Source: Microcoleus sp. FACHB-831
GTDB lineage: Bacteria > Cyanobacteriota > Cyanobacteriia > Cyanobacteriales > FACHB-T130
Direction of reading: 5' to 3'
NCBI RefSeq assembly: GCF_014695585.1
Contig: NZ_JACJON010000057.1
Location: 1-64,000, forward strand
Length of the DNA: 64,000 nt
Position numbers and translations under genes: made by a program. A model generated the notes under the pieces. It did no database searches. It had not been told where the DNA came from and saw only the letters and a program-made list of their open reading frames with translations. Positions 29,523 to 38,136 of this stretch are shown here, one piece after another (position 1 is the stretch's first letter; each line of letters starts with the position of its first letter).

Positions 29523-29547
29523 GTTCCCAGGGCTGCTGCCTGGGAAC
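29523..29547. repeat. GTTCCCAGG/CCTGGGAAC palindromic repeat
   Basis: GTTCCCAGG (29523-29531) and CCTGGGAAC (29539-29547) are perfect 9-base arms around GCTGCTG, followed by a GCCTCTGCCTCC tract. I recognise the form as a dispersed intergenic repeat of cyanobacteria. It could also end the aldo/keto reductase transcript. Confidence 0.7.
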
Positions 29548-29575
29548 AAGCATACTGGAAGCCTCTGCCTCCGTT

Positions 29576-30526
29576 TTAACTCCGCCAAGGGCGGCTTACC
29601 TCTTCCAACCGGGCAACTTCCGACTCTGCAAGCTCCCAACCTAGCGCCCCAGCATTTTGCCGCGCCTGTTGAGCTGTTTTCGCACCCGGAATTGGAACCA
29701 CCCCACCCTGAGCAATTAGCCAATTCAGCGCCACTTGAGCTGGAGTTTTGTCGTACTTTTCCCCCAATTCGTGCAACACAGAAGTTACAGGCGCGATTTT
29801 TTCCAAACCGCTGCGGCTGAAGCGGGGGTCTATCCTACGCGCACCAGTCGGCTCTTTATATTGTTCAACCGTATACTTGCCAGTTAGCAAGCCCTGCGCC
29901 AAAGGGCTATAAGCCAGAATTGTCACGCCTAGCTCACGCGCTGCATCCAAAATGCCATTTGTTTCAATTTTCCGATTCAGTAGAGAGTAGGGAACCTGAT
30001 TCACAGCCAAGGGAACGCCTCTAGCTGCCAAAATCTTGTGTGCTTCCCGCATTTGCTCTGCTGAATAATTGCTCACGCCTACGCTGACAATTCTGCCCCG
30101 CTTCACCTCATCCGCTAGAGCATTCATCAATGTCTCCGCACTCATCAAGAAGTTTAAGGGTGAATGCACTTGATAAAGGGTGACTTGTTCGACCTTCAGG
30201 CGTTTCAGACTGTCTGTAAGGGTGTCGGAAACAGATTGAGCGGTAAATCGCCAAGGTAAGGGGAAGTATTTAGTAGCAATTTGCACCGATTTAGTGGTGC
30301 GTTGCATAAATTGCCCTAAGAGAGACTCAGATTCTCCAAATCCGTAAATTTCAGCGGTGTCAAAGAAGCTTACACCAGCATCTAAGGCAGCATCAAAGGC
30401 ATCTAGTACCTCAATTAGCCCATAATCGCTGCCATAATTCCAGAACAGCTTATCTCCCCAAGCCCAAGTGCCAATGCAAAGAGGTGTAACCGATGGGCCG
30501 TTTTGCCCCAGAGTAATAGTTTCCAC
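29576..30526 (-). CDS. Aldo/keto reductase
   Basis: A 316-residue NADPH-dependent oxidoreductase of the (alpha/beta)8 barrel type. Signature parts are FFDTAEIYGFGESE (catalytic Asp and Tyr), IATKYFP (Lys) and VHSP (His), giving an intact tetrad; the C-terminal VVPIPGAKTAQQA binds the cofactor. No signal peptide. Physiological substrate unknown. Confidence 0.93.
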   Translation of the reverse strand: METITLGQNGPSVTPLCIGTWAWGDKLFWNYGSDYGLIEVLDAFDAALDAGVSFFDTAEIYGFGESESLLGQFMQRTTKSVQIATKYFPLPWRFTAQSVSDTLTDSLKRLKVEQVTLYQVHSPLNFLMSAETLMNALADEVKRGRIVSVGVSNYSAEQMREAHKILAARGVPLAVNQVPYSLLNRKIETNGILDAARELGVTILAYSPLAQGLLTGKYTVEQYKEPTGARRIDPRFSRSGLEKIAPVTSVLHELGEKYDKTPAQVALNWLIAQGGVVPIPGAKTAQQARQNAGALGWELAESEVARLEEVSRPWRS

Positions 30527-30744
30527 AGTTGACCAAAATCTTAATATTTCTTTATTTATAGTCGGATAGAGGCGGAACTTGCACCCTGCACCCTTTGGAA
30601 CAGATTGCAGCCCTCAAGTCACCTTGGGGAGAGGGGCAAGAGAGATGATGGGGGCTGTGACTTACTTATACTATTTGGTTGGTGGTAGGGTTTATGTTTA
30701 ACTTAAGGGCGCAACTTTTCTAGCGATCGCCTCTTTGAAAAACT

Positions 30745-32175
30745 ATGACCCTTGATGATTTATCAAATTCTTACATAGAAGAAAATTCCAAGCAGCTTCC
30801 CAGGCTTAATCTAGCCACAATGTTTCGGCTCGGACTATTCCAAATGGGACTGGGAATGATGTCAGTTCTCGTCTTTGGGGTTCTCAACCGCGTGCTGATA
30901 AGAGAGTTGGGAGTACCGCCAGCGATCGCCACAGTTATCCTTGCCTTGACTTTATTTGTGGCTCCAGCGCGAGTCTGGTTTGGGCAGATGTCCGATACCA
31001 AACCTCTGTGGGGATATCATCGAACAGGCTATGTCTGGATTGGCGCAGCAGGTCTGGCAATTATTTCCTTTTTAGCAGTCCAAGTAATGTGGCAGGTGGG
31101 CAGCAGTTTAAAGGCATACGGCTGGACTGCTCAAACCTATGGCTGGGCTGCCTTGCTAGCTCTGTTGTTTGCGTTATACGGTCTTGCAGTTAGTGCAAGT
31201 TCTACTCCGTTTGCGACGCTCTTGGTGGATGTTTCCGATGAAGATAATCGCTCCAAACTGGTAGGAATAGACTGGTCGATGCTAATCGGGGGAACAATTA
31301 TTGGGGCAATTACTATTGGTATCTTGCTCAAGAAATTAACTCTCAACGCCCCGATAGAGGAAGTACAGACAGCAATTAATCGCCTGTTTCTAGTTGTACC
31401 CTTGATTGTATTTGCCCTGGCTTTTGTATCAACATGGGGCATCGAGAAAAAATATTCCCGCTATGCCGTGCGCTCGACATTAGTTAATCAAGAAGAAAAA
31501 ATTACTCTCGGTAGAGCTTGGAGAATCTTAACTGCTAGCCGCCAAACGAGCATCTTTTTTACTTTTTTGGTGTTGACGACACTTGGCTTATTTATGCAAG
31601 ACCCCATCTTAGAAACCTATGGTGGTGATGTCTTCAACATGGAAATCGGTGCAACAGCTAGCCTCAATGCCTACTGGGGAACTGGAACATTAATTGGTAT
31701 TTCTGCGGCTGGCTTCCTTTTAACTCCGCGAATCGGCAAGCGCAATACTGCTAAAGTAGGCTGTATCCTAGTCATCGTCTCCTTGATCTGGGTGGTAATG
31801 TCGGGATTTACCCATAAATCCGCATTCCTCCAAATTGCTCTTTTATTCTTCGGTCTGGCTTCTGGCATCCTAACGACAGGAGCGCTCACTATGATGTTGG
31901 ATTTAACAGTAGCCGAAACCGCAGGCACATTTATTGGTGCGTGGGGATTGTCGCAGGCTTTAGCAAAAGGAGTGGCGACGGTGGTTGGAGGCGCTGTGTT
32001 ACAGCTTGGCACAAAGCTATTTGCTGACTCGGTGCTAGCGTATGGGTTGGTATTTGCTCTCCAGGCAGTTGCCATGATTTTGGCACTCAAATTTCTCGAA
32101 CGAGTAAACGTGCAGGAGTTCCGCACTAATGCCCAGCAAGCGATCGCAGCCGTTATGGAAGGAGACTTAGACTGA
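30745..32175 (+). CDS. BCD/PucC family MFS transporter
   Basis: A 476-residue integral membrane protein with about 12 membrane segments. The opening LNLATMFRLGLFQMGLGMM and the loop FGQMSDTKPLWGYHRTGYVWIG are typical of the PucC/BCD family, which in phototrophs is tied to (bacterio)chlorophyll or light-harvesting complex assembly. In cyanobacteria members are thought to handle chlorophyll or chlorophyll proteins. Its TGA overlaps the ATG of the next gene (TGATG at 32173-32177), so the two are translationally coupled. Confidence 0.88.
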   Translation: MTLDDLSNSYIEENSKQLPRLNLATMFRLGLFQMGLGMMSVLVFGVLNRVLIRELGVPPAIATVILALTLFVAPARVWFGQMSDTKPLWGYHRTGYVWIGAAGLAIISFLAVQVMWQVGSSLKAYGWTAQTYGWAALLALLFALYGLAVSASSTPFATLLVDVSDEDNRSKLVGIDWSMLIGGTIIGAITIGILLKKLTLNAPIEEVQTAINRLFLVVPLIVFALAFVSTWGIEKKYSRYAVRSTLVNQEEKITLGRAWRILTASRQTSIFFTFLVLTTLGLFMQDPILETYGGDVFNMEIGATASLNAYWGTGTLIGISAAGFLLTPRIGKRNTAKVGCILVIVSLIWVVMSGFTHKSAFLQIALLFFGLASGILTTGALTMMLDLTVAETAGTFIGAWGLSQALAKGVATVVGGAVLQLGTKLFADSVLAYGLVFALQAVAMILALKFLERVNVQEFRTNAQQAIAAVMEGDLD

Positions 32176-32975
32176 TGACTGATTTTTGGGAAAAGATATT
32201 AAATTTTGCCGAACTTACTACTACTAGAATCGGCAAGCAATTGTTGCAAGATTTTGGACAAGTACACGCAGATCGCAAGGCTGATGGAAGTTTGGTTACG
32301 CAAGCCGATAAATGGGCTGATGCGGAAATTAGAGAGGCGATCGCTGATGCTTTTCCCAGCCACGATGTCTTGAGTGAAGAATCAGAACACACTTTCTACG
32401 GTTCCGAATGGTGTTGGGTAATCGACCCCATTGACGGTACTACAAACTTCACGAGGGGCATTCCCATCTGGGGAATATCGATGGGTTTGCTCTATCAAGG
32501 CACGCCCGTTTTTGGCTACGTGCATTTCCCCCCAACTTCGCAATCTTTTCACGGTTTTTGGTTAGCTGATGGCAGTAAAAATGGGGCATTTTTAAACAAT
32601 AAACCCATCAAAACAAGCGAAGACGATCCTAGCCTCAATCACTTTTTTTGTCTGTGTGCTAGGAGTACGTCTGTTTTGCAGCAACCCTTCCCCGCCAAAA
32701 TTAGAATGTTGGGCGTCACCACATACAACTTTTTGGCTGTTGCTTCTGGTGCTACCCTCGGCGGTGTCGAATCAACTCCAAAGGTTTGGGATATTGCCGC
32801 AGTCTGGGCAATTTTACACGCAGCGGGTGGAGTGTGGATACCGTTGAAGAAAGAACAACCGTTTCCTTTACAAGAGGGAGAAAATTATCGCGATCGCTCT
32901 TTTCCCTCTTTAGTCGTCAGCCGTCCCGAACTCGTCTCTGTCTTTCAACCCTTAGTGCAATCTTTGGTTAAATAG
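32175..32975 (+). CDS. Inositol monophosphatase family protein
   Basis: A 266-residue metal-dependent phosphatase of the IMPase/CysQ/FBPase superfamily. LSEESEH carries metal ligands, VIDPIDGTTNFTRGIP is the first signature, and VWDIAAVWAILHAAGG the second, so the active site is complete. Substrates in this family include inositol phosphates, histidinol phosphate and 3'-phosphoadenosine phosphate; the sequence alone does not choose. It overlaps the preceding transporter gene by one base. Its end is 2 bases from the end of the convergent protease gene. Confidence 0.9.
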   Translation: MTDFWEKILNFAELTTTRIGKQLLQDFGQVHADRKADGSLVTQADKWADAEIREAIADAFPSHDVLSEESEHTFYGSEWCWVIDPIDGTTNFTRGIPIWGISMGLLYQGTPVFGYVHFPPTSQSFHGFWLADGSKNGAFLNNKPIKTSEDDPSLNHFFCLCARSTSVLQQPFPAKIRMLGVTTYNFLAVASGATLGGVESTPKVWDIAAVWAILHAAGGVWIPLKKEQPFPLQEGENYRDRSFPSLVVSRPELVSVFQPLVQSLVK

Positions 32976-32977
32976 AC

Positions 32978-33937
32978 TCATCCCCTCATTCGTTTTAACT
33001 CCTCACGCAATAGTTTTATTTCTGTACTATTACCGCCTTCTTCGCCCATCTTCATTAACTGGAACTTCTTTTGGGCTAACTCAGCCGCCGCTTGAATGAA
33101 AGCGCGTTTTTGTTTGGGTGCAGCGCGAAACCGCGCTAGTGCGTTGGATGTCGTGTTACAAAGTCCTTCGTAGTCTACGGCTGAGATAATATGTGGCACT
33201 TCGTCGCTTAGATAAGTTTTGAGCATTTTGCGATCGTGGCGAGCTGCAACAAACCCTAAAATAATCATCAGGATTAGTAGAAATCCATAATTCCACATAA
33301 CTACTAAAATTGTTGCGCCGCCGCTAGCTTCAGCCAAGATAAGTCCGCCATTATGTATTAAATGAGCGAACATTGCTGCGATTAAGCCAGTAGCGATCGC
33401 CCATACTTTCATCCAGGGGTTGTGCATGTGACGCGCTACACCAAAACCAATTCCGGTTAACGCTGTCCAAAAACCGTGCATGAAACCCAATGCAATAACA
33501 CGCAAGATGAACAACCCCACCCATTCTTCCCAAGTTTTTGTGCCTAGCAAGTAAATAATATTCTCCACGTAGGCAAATCCAAACCCCGCCATCGCACCGT
33601 AGACAATTCCATCCACCCAACCATCAAATTCTCTGCGAAACCACAGGTAAAGGATGGCTACAACAGCACCTTTAAGAATCTCTTCAGTGATTGGTGCATT
33701 GATCGCAGTGGTGATAAACTGCCCCGTAAGGCTTGTACCGAGTATTTCTTCTACGGGGATGTCTAGAATTAGTTGTGCAATGATACCAATAATCACCGCT
33801 GGCACCGCACCCCACAAAAATGCCCCAATCAGGTAGCGTGTAGGTTCTTTTTCAAAGCGATCTATGCTGATAACGATGCGGATGTATAGATATGTCGGAA
33901 TGGCTATTAAAACGGCAGTTATTAGGAATTTGTCCAT
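32978..33937 (-). CDS. PrsW family intramembrane metalloprotease
   Basis: A 319-residue protein with about seven membrane segments. It shows the CPBP/PrsW motifs: PITEEILKGA (EExxK), then GFGFAYVENIIYL and HGFWTALTG, and FAHLIHNGG with paired histidines, together forming the membrane-embedded zinc site. PrsW cleaves anti-sigma factors in Bacillus; cyanobacterial targets are unknown. The last 80 residues are cytoplasmic and basic (ALARFRAAPKQKRAFIQ), a helical tail not typical of PrsW. No anti-sigma gene is adjacent. Confidence 0.85.
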   Translation of the reverse strand: MDKFLITAVLIAIPTYLYIRIVISIDRFEKEPTRYLIGAFLWGAVPAVIIGIIAQLILDIPVEEILGTSLTGQFITTAINAPITEEILKGAVVAILYLWFRREFDGWVDGIVYGAMAGFGFAYVENIIYLLGTKTWEEWVGLFILRVIALGFMHGFWTALTGIGFGVARHMHNPWMKVWAIATGLIAAMFAHLIHNGGLILAEASGGATILVVMWNYGFLLILMIILGFVAARHDRKMLKTYLSDEVPHIISAVDYEGLCNTTSNALARFRAAPKQKRAFIQAAAELAQKKFQLMKMGEEGGNSTEIKLLREELKRMRG

Positions 33938-33985
33938 AGGTAGGGGCGTGAGTTAAAACTTGACTCGTTTATAACTCACAATGCG

Positions 33986-34870
33986 TCACTTAGGTGGTGA
34001 AGTTATCCAAAAGTAATCTGCGATCGCTTTATCTGTAGACGCGATATCTTCTTCTGAGGGATTTAGTAAAATTGAACTCTGCACCGCTTTCTTACCAAGG
34101 CGTCGTTCTACGCGGCTGGGTATTCCGTAGCCGTAGATAATATGAGCTTGTCCAGCTAACACGACTACTTGATAATCTGGGTTGGCTTTGACAAACTTGG
34201 CGATCGCTTCTGCCATTGTTTCATCCCACAACACCTGCGCTGTGAAAAATCGCTCGAAGCTGGCGCTAGATCCGTGTCCTGCTTGTCTATGTTGTTGAAA
34301 AGCCCCTAACACCATTTGGCGATATTCAGCATTATCTGTACGAATTTCTGAGGCTGGTGGAATATAGCGTTGCTCTTCTGGAGTAAGGCTTTCCAATCCT
34401 CTGCGAGCAACTTTGCGGGTTATTTCAGCGGGAGTATTTAAGGCTAAAACTGGCAATTTATTTAATGCGGCAAAGCGCAGGATGGGGGCGTAATTTTCCC
34501 AAGGAAATACCCACCGTTGCTCATATTCGCTTTGTTCGATTAACTGCGTTTCTGTTATTTTGCCAGCAATATACCGATCGAGTACGTCCTGATAGGGACG
34601 TTGAAACATTTCCATAGCGATCGCTACTTTCTTATTTTTCGCTACCAGTTTTTGGATAATCTCCAGTTGAGCTTTATGATCTTCAGGGTTATCGTGAGTT
34701 TCGCCTAAGTAGATGACGTTTGTCTGGTAGAGCTTTTGCAAAACTTCTTGAAGATTGTAGTTTTGCTGCGATCGCGGACTTGATATATTTTGAGCATGGG
34801 AAGGCAAGGTACAGAATAAGATTATCCCCAGCGACCAAGCCCAGATTTTGGTGATTTGGTATATTTTCAT
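33986..34870 (-). CDS. ChaN-like (DUF399) exported protein
   Basis: A 294-residue protein with a signal peptide (about 1-27, ending LPSHAQ). VIYLGETHDNPEDH and KVAIAMEMFQRPYQDVLDRY at the start and VVLAGQAHIIYGYGIPSR near the end are the ChaN-type motifs; ChaN proteins bind haem and are linked to iron acquisition or stress. The conserved GETH and GxxH histidines are present. It is not a clear lipoprotein, as there is no lipobox cysteine. It has its own promoter region next to the long RNA-bearing intergenic stretch. Confidence 0.85.
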   Translation of the reverse strand: MKIYQITKIWAWSLGIILFCTLPSHAQNISSPRSQQNYNLQEVLQKLYQTNVIYLGETHDNPEDHKAQLEIIQKLVAKNKKVAIAMEMFQRPYQDVLDRYIAGKITETQLIEQSEYEQRWVFPWENYAPILRFAALNKLPVLALNTPAEITRKVARRGLESLTPEEQRYIPPASEIRTDNAEYRQMVLGAFQQHRQAGHGSSASFERFFTAQVLWDETMAEAIAKFVKANPDYQVVVLAGQAHIIYGYGIPSRVERRLGKKAVQSSILLNPSEEDIASTDKAIADYFWITSPPK

Positions 34871-34976
34871 AAAGATATTGTGCCTTGCGATCGCTCAAAC
34901 GACACATCACCCCTCATAATCTTCCATCCCCGCGCCCCTAACCCCTGGCGGGGGTTGCGACTCTTCTATCTACAGT

Positions 34977-35000
34977 TGCAGTAGTAGGTTCTCTACTGCG
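34977..35000. other. Hairpin in the intergenic region before RNA element A
   Basis: GCAGTAG and CTACTGC flank a 9-base loop, and nearby AACCCC/GGGGTT flank TGGC (34940-34955). Both are short. They may be parts of the ChaN gene leader on the minus strand or of an older repeat copy. Confidence 0.3.
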
Positions 35001-35124
35001 TGGAACATTGCTTTACATTTAACTACATTCTGCGAACAGCGCAAGACCTATTCGCTCGCGCTTTATATACATTTATTAACATCAACATCTGTTAAGTAAA
35101 AATGTGAATTTTGGTTGCATTCAC

Positions 35125-35153
35125 TTGTCGTTAAGATACAGGGTCGCTATTGT
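35125..35153 (+). promoter_or_regulatory. Promoter of RNA element A
   Basis: TTGTCG (35125-35130), a 17-base spacer and TATTGT (35148-35153). The same -35/-10 pair with the same spacing occurs in copy B although the spacer bases differ, which supports selection on the promoter. The transcript would begin near 35160. Confidence 0.6.
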
Positions 35154-35159
35154 AAAAGA

Positions 35160-35452
35160 AGGAGCAAAAAAAGCTCCCCTGACAGATGATCGCAGCGCAG
35201 TTCACATTTGAGTTAAGTTCGATATAAGAGGTAAAAACGCTGTTTAATCTAAAATCTGTCTCATCCAACAACAGCAGCACTCAACAAGAAGGCTAATATT
35301 TCCTAAGCTAACGACTAGGGAGCAATGTAACTGATATGAGCGGCGAGCAATAAATCGTTGCTTCATAATTTAAATTTCAGTGCAACTCCACGTCAATCGC
35401 CCAAATAAGGAAATCCCTAAGCGAGTCTAGTCTGGGTGCTGTTGTTGTTTTA
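35160..35452 (+). ncRNA. Putative structured non-coding RNA, copy A (about 290 nt)
   Basis: Predicted transcript from the promoter at 35125-35153 to a T-rich end. Stems seen: GGAGC/GCTCC (35161-35165 with 35173-35177); GACAGAT/ATCTGTC (35181-35187 with 35254-35260) enclosing CAGCG/CGCTG (35193-35197 with 35238-35242); and a closing stem CAACAACAGCA/TGCTGTTGTTG (35266-35276 with 35437-35447), followed by TTT. Inside, ATTTCC and TAGGGA can each pair with parts of GGAAATCCCTA (35409-35419), giving alternative folds or a pseudoknot. It does not show the hallmarks of tRNA, rRNA, tmRNA, RNase P RNA or SRP RNA. Function unknown. Confidence 0.6.
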
Positions 35453-35626
35453 AAAATTTAAACTATTAACTAATATTGCCTTTAAAAAATGGTGCCTGGT
35501 TAAGATAATAAAGCATCAAGAGGCGCGATCGCATTCCAATTGATATAAATGCTATACAAGCGGACAATATTTACTTTTTACTATAAACATCTGTTAAGTA
35601 AAAATGTGAACTTTGGTTTCATCTAC

Positions 35627-35655
35627 TTGTTGTTAACAGATAAAATGGCTATTGT
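35627..35655 (+). promoter_or_regulatory. Promoter of RNA element B
   Basis: TTGTTG (35627-35632), a 17-base spacer and TATTGT (35650-35655), placed exactly as in copy A. Transcription would begin near 35662. Confidence 0.6.
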
Positions 35656-35661
35656 AAAAGA

Positions 35662-35902
35662 AGGAGCTAAAAAGCTTCTCTGACAGATGAATCGCAGCGC
35701 AGTTGGCATATGAGTTAAGAGGTAAAGAACGCTGTTTAATCTAAAATCTGTCTCGTTAACCAACAACAGCAGCACCCAACAAGAAGGCTAATATTTCCTA
35801 AGCTAAAGACTGGGGAGCAATGCAATTCAGTGCAACTCCATGTCAATTGCCCACATGAGGAAATCCCTAAGCGAGTCTAGTTTGAGTGCTGTTGTTGTTT
35901 TA
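35662..35902 (+). ncRNA. Putative structured non-coding RNA, copy B (about 240 nt)
   Basis: Same stems as copy A: GGAGCT/AGCTTC (35663-35668 with 35673-35678), GACAGAT/ATCTGTC (35682-35688 with 35746-35752), CAGCG/CGCTG (35695-35699 with 35730-35734) and CAACAACAGCA/TGCTGTTGTTG (35761-35771 with 35887-35897). Bases in the first stem change between copies but pairing is kept (a U-A pair is gained and one pair becomes G-U), which supports a folded RNA. It lies tail-to-tail with the cupin gene, whose stop is about 50 bases further on. Confidence 0.6.
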
Positions 35903-35952
35903 AAGATTTAAATTAACTCCATACTTAAAGTGCGATCGCGATCGCCAAACTA

Positions 35953-36312
35953 TTAGTAAACAGTTTCGTCTTCCTTGCGCCACGCCGGATCGACAATACA
36001 AATAAACACTAGCGGCTCAGTTCCGCAACTATGAATAAATTGCTTAGCATTAGGGGGAATATACACAGCATCCCCAGGTTCCACTAGCTGAGTTTCGTCA
36101 TCAATATGCATCTCACCCTTACCGCTGATGATGTAGTAAACCTCAGACGTTTTTAGCGAGTGGGGGGTGGAAGTTTCGCCAACTGGGAGAATGGCGTGAG
36201 CCAAACTGTAGCGCAACTCCACCGACTGCTTATCTGGATGTAATAACTCTCTTAGTATCGTGCGATCGCCCGCAATAAACTCCTCGCACTTATTGAGCTT
36301 TTGAACCAGCAT
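35953..36312 (-). CDS. Cupin domain protein
   Basis: A 119-residue single-domain cupin. SLKTSEVYYIISGKGEMHID is the first cupin motif with its conserved Glu and Gly, and PGDAVYIPPNAKQFIHS is the second. The usual late histidine is displaced (KQFIHS), so metal binding may be altered. The start is the ATG at 36312, placed two bases after the upstream gene's TAA, so the genes are co-translated. Role in the cell unknown; small cupins often bind metals or modify small molecules. Confidence 0.82.
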   Translation of the reverse strand: MLVQKLNKCEEFIAGDRTILRELLHPDKQSVELRYSLAHAILPVGETSTPHSLKTSEVYYIISGKGEMHIDDETQLVEPGDAVYIPPNAKQFIHSCGTEPLVFICIVDPAWRKEDETVY

Positions 36313-36313
36313 T

Positions 36314-36619
36314 TTAGTACGCTCTCTCCCCAGACTCCGTACAAGTAAATTTTTCCGGTCGATAGTCAGGACAATCGATCGCTTCTGGAGACATAGCAAT
36401 GTAGGGCTGTACCGTACACTTGAGATGGTAATCGCCCGTAAAATATTTACACTCAGCGCACGGTATGCTGTGCATCCGTTTAGCGTTTCTCTGGGTGTCG
36501 GCGATCGCAGTCCATATGCTCCAGCCAAACAAAATCGTTAACATCCAGGCACATAAAAAGCAAACAGGTACTAAAATTGGCTGGATTGCGTGAACCAGGA
36601 AATATAGAAGTTGAAACAC
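36314..36619 (-). CDS. Small membrane protein with Cys cluster
   Basis: A 101-residue protein. Residues 1-38 are strongly hydrophobic (one or two membrane passes). The rest is soluble with four cysteines (PCAECKYF, LKCTV, DCPDYRP) spaced as in a small metal-binding or redox module. I recognise it only as a cyanobacterial conserved protein. Its stop sits directly before the cupin ATG, pointing to a shared function. Confidence 0.7.
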   Translation of the reverse strand: MFQLLYFLVHAIQPILVPVCFLCAWMLTILFGWSIWTAIADTQRNAKRMHSIPCAECKYFTGDYHLKCTVQPYIAMSPEAIDCPDYRPEKFTCTESGERAY

Positions 36620-36930
36620 GGCTTATTTCTTAAGAAGGGTGCAGCGATCGGATATCAACCAAATTAATTTACTATTTTTTTTAAACCATCAAACCTGCGA
36701 CTTATTTATTAATTTTTGTAACTGTTTTTTACTCATGAATAGATATGTAAACTGGCTGATGTAAAAGGATAGATGAGCAAGCTAAGATAATTTATCTTAG
36801 TAGCAAATTAATTGCCTCGACCGTAGGCGTTGGGGCTATTTTGGTGTTAATAACCTGCATCTACTGAACGATCTGCAAGCAAGACAATGCTGCCGTTCGC
36901 AAATCAACGGTCTGCCTGAAGGCGCGTTTA
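36620..36930. other. Intergenic region (311 bases)
   Basis: AT-rich region between divergent genes at 36314-36619 and 36931. It must contain both promoters. I see no RNA gene, repeat or strong hairpin. Confidence 0.5.
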
Positions 36931-37299
36931 GTGGATGCACACATGCTTATCCCTTCATCTATCAACGACAGCACCACCCAAGCGCCAGAGCTAATCCGTT
37001 TTAGTTCTCAGGCGACTTCTATGGCTTCAAGGCCAAGTGTTGCGACTCGTATCGCTAGTTTAGAAACACCAGTGGGCGGTAAGCTAACACCGCCCGCTTC
37101 TACAAAAGCCAAAGATGCTCAACTAGAAGACTGTGCCGCGCCCCTCGCTCCGCTGCGAGAGGGCGACATAGATGCCCTAGCGAGTTTTTTCGAGCGGGAC
37201 GACGCTGGGGACATCGAAGACGACATTAACCGCGGTCTTTTTTGGCTGTGTCCCACTCCGCCTTGGGATGACGATCCCGTTGAATTTTTGCTCGAGTAA
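36931..37299 (+). CDS. Small acidic hypothetical protein
   Basis: A 122-residue protein starting with GTG; GAAGG lies 8 bases upstream, which favours GTG over the ATG at 36943. The first 80 residues are Ser/Thr/Ala-rich and probably disordered. The end is acidic and aromatic (SFFERDDAGDIEDDI, then GLFWLCPTPPWDDDPVEFLLE), a shape typical of a peptide that docks onto another protein. Function not recognised. Confidence 0.5.
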   Translation: MDAHMLIPSSINDSTTQAPELIRFSSQATSMASRPSVATRIASLETPVGGKLTPPASTKAKDAQLEDCAAPLAPLREGDIDALASFFERDDAGDIEDDINRGLFWLCPTPPWDDDPVEFLLE

Positions 37300-37365
37300 A
37301 TGTAGCGATTTCAGATTTTAGATTGGGGATTGTGGGCGACTCGCGGTAGCAGTCCATCTAAAAAT

Positions 37366-37914
37366 CTAAAACGGAATATCATCCAAGTCCTGAGAATTAC
37401 CTGCGTTAGAAGCAGCTGGCTTTTGGCGCTTGGGCTGTTCGTAGGTGGATTCAGGTGATGGGGAATCATATGAACCAAATTCATATTGCGAATCACTTGT
37501 ACTTGGCGGTTCGGATGCTGACGCCATAGCTGGTGATTTACCGCGCTCAAAAGAGACAAGATTGCTAGTAGATTTATCAGCAGATGATTCTCGCGCCTCG
37601 ATTTCGGTATCAGCGCCTATTTTGTGAATTCTCGAAGCAGTCAATTCAGCGCGTTTTTCCTTAAATCCTTCTCGTCGGTCAATAGTGTTCATGCTGAGGC
37701 GACCCTCAATAATCACGCGATCGCCCTTCTTGTAGCGTTGCTTAATTTCACGCGCCAAATTTCTCCAACCCACTACCTTTAAGAGTGCTGGTGGGTCGTC
37801 AGCTTTCAAGCCCGGAAACTCGACGTGCATCTCTGCAATCTCAGTTTGATTATCTGACGTGTAACGCAGTTCCGGATCTTTAACTATTTCCGCCATTAAA
37901 ATGCAGTTATTCAT
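37366..37914 (-). CDS. ssb: Single-stranded DNA-binding protein
   Basis: A 182-residue OB-fold protein that binds single-stranded DNA in replication, recombination and repair. The OB domain covers about 1-105 (NNCILMAEIVKDPELRY, then VVGWRNLAREI and VIIEGRLSMNT). A Ser/Pro-rich linker leads to the acidic protein-docking tip DDIPF. The start is the ATG at 37914, with AAGGAG 9 bases before it; an upstream in-frame extension exists but lacks such a site. It is smaller and more divergent than the main bacterial SSB and may be a second copy. Confidence 0.88.
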   Translation of the reverse strand: MNNCILMAEIVKDPELRYTSDNQTEIAEMHVEFPGLKADDPPALLKVVGWRNLAREIKQRYKKGDRVIIEGRLSMNTIDRREGFKEKRAELTASRIHKIGADTEIEARESSADKSTSNLVSFERGKSPAMASASEPPSTSDSQYEFGSYDSPSPESTYEQPKRQKPAASNAGNSQDLDDIPF

Positions 37915-38136
37915 AATTGCTGGCTCCTTGCGCCTCGCGATCGCCTCCATTAATAATAGAACAAATGTACCAGTAGAGAAAACTTTGAGCGTTAAGTGTT
38001 GAACGTTTAGATTAACACTCAACACTCAAAAGTCTTAAACTATAACATTTGTGTTGAAGGTTGTGGGGTTAAAGCGAAATTTCGCGTTTCTACTACCTAC
38101 TGGGAAGGCTTCCACAATCACAAATCCCAAAAGGTA

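Larger units (their letters stand above)
35084..35470 (+). repeat. Tandem intergenic repeat, copy A
   Basis: A direct repeat of about 385 bases whose second copy starts 502 bases downstream (35586). Shared blocks run from AACATCTGTTAAGTAAAAAT through the promoter, several stems and the end TGCTGTTGTTGTTTT. By eye roughly four fifths of aligned bases agree. Copy A contains an extra block of about 44 bases (around 35331-35374), which folds on itself (GAGCAA/TTGCTTC). No open frame longer than a few codons is shared between copies. Confidence 0.85.
35586..35916 (+). repeat. Tandem intergenic repeat, copy B
   Basis: Second copy of the element at 35084-35470, about 55 bases shorter, mainly because the self-folding block of copy A is missing. 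The two copies are separated by about 115 unrelated bases containing a HIP1 octamer. Confidence 0.85.
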
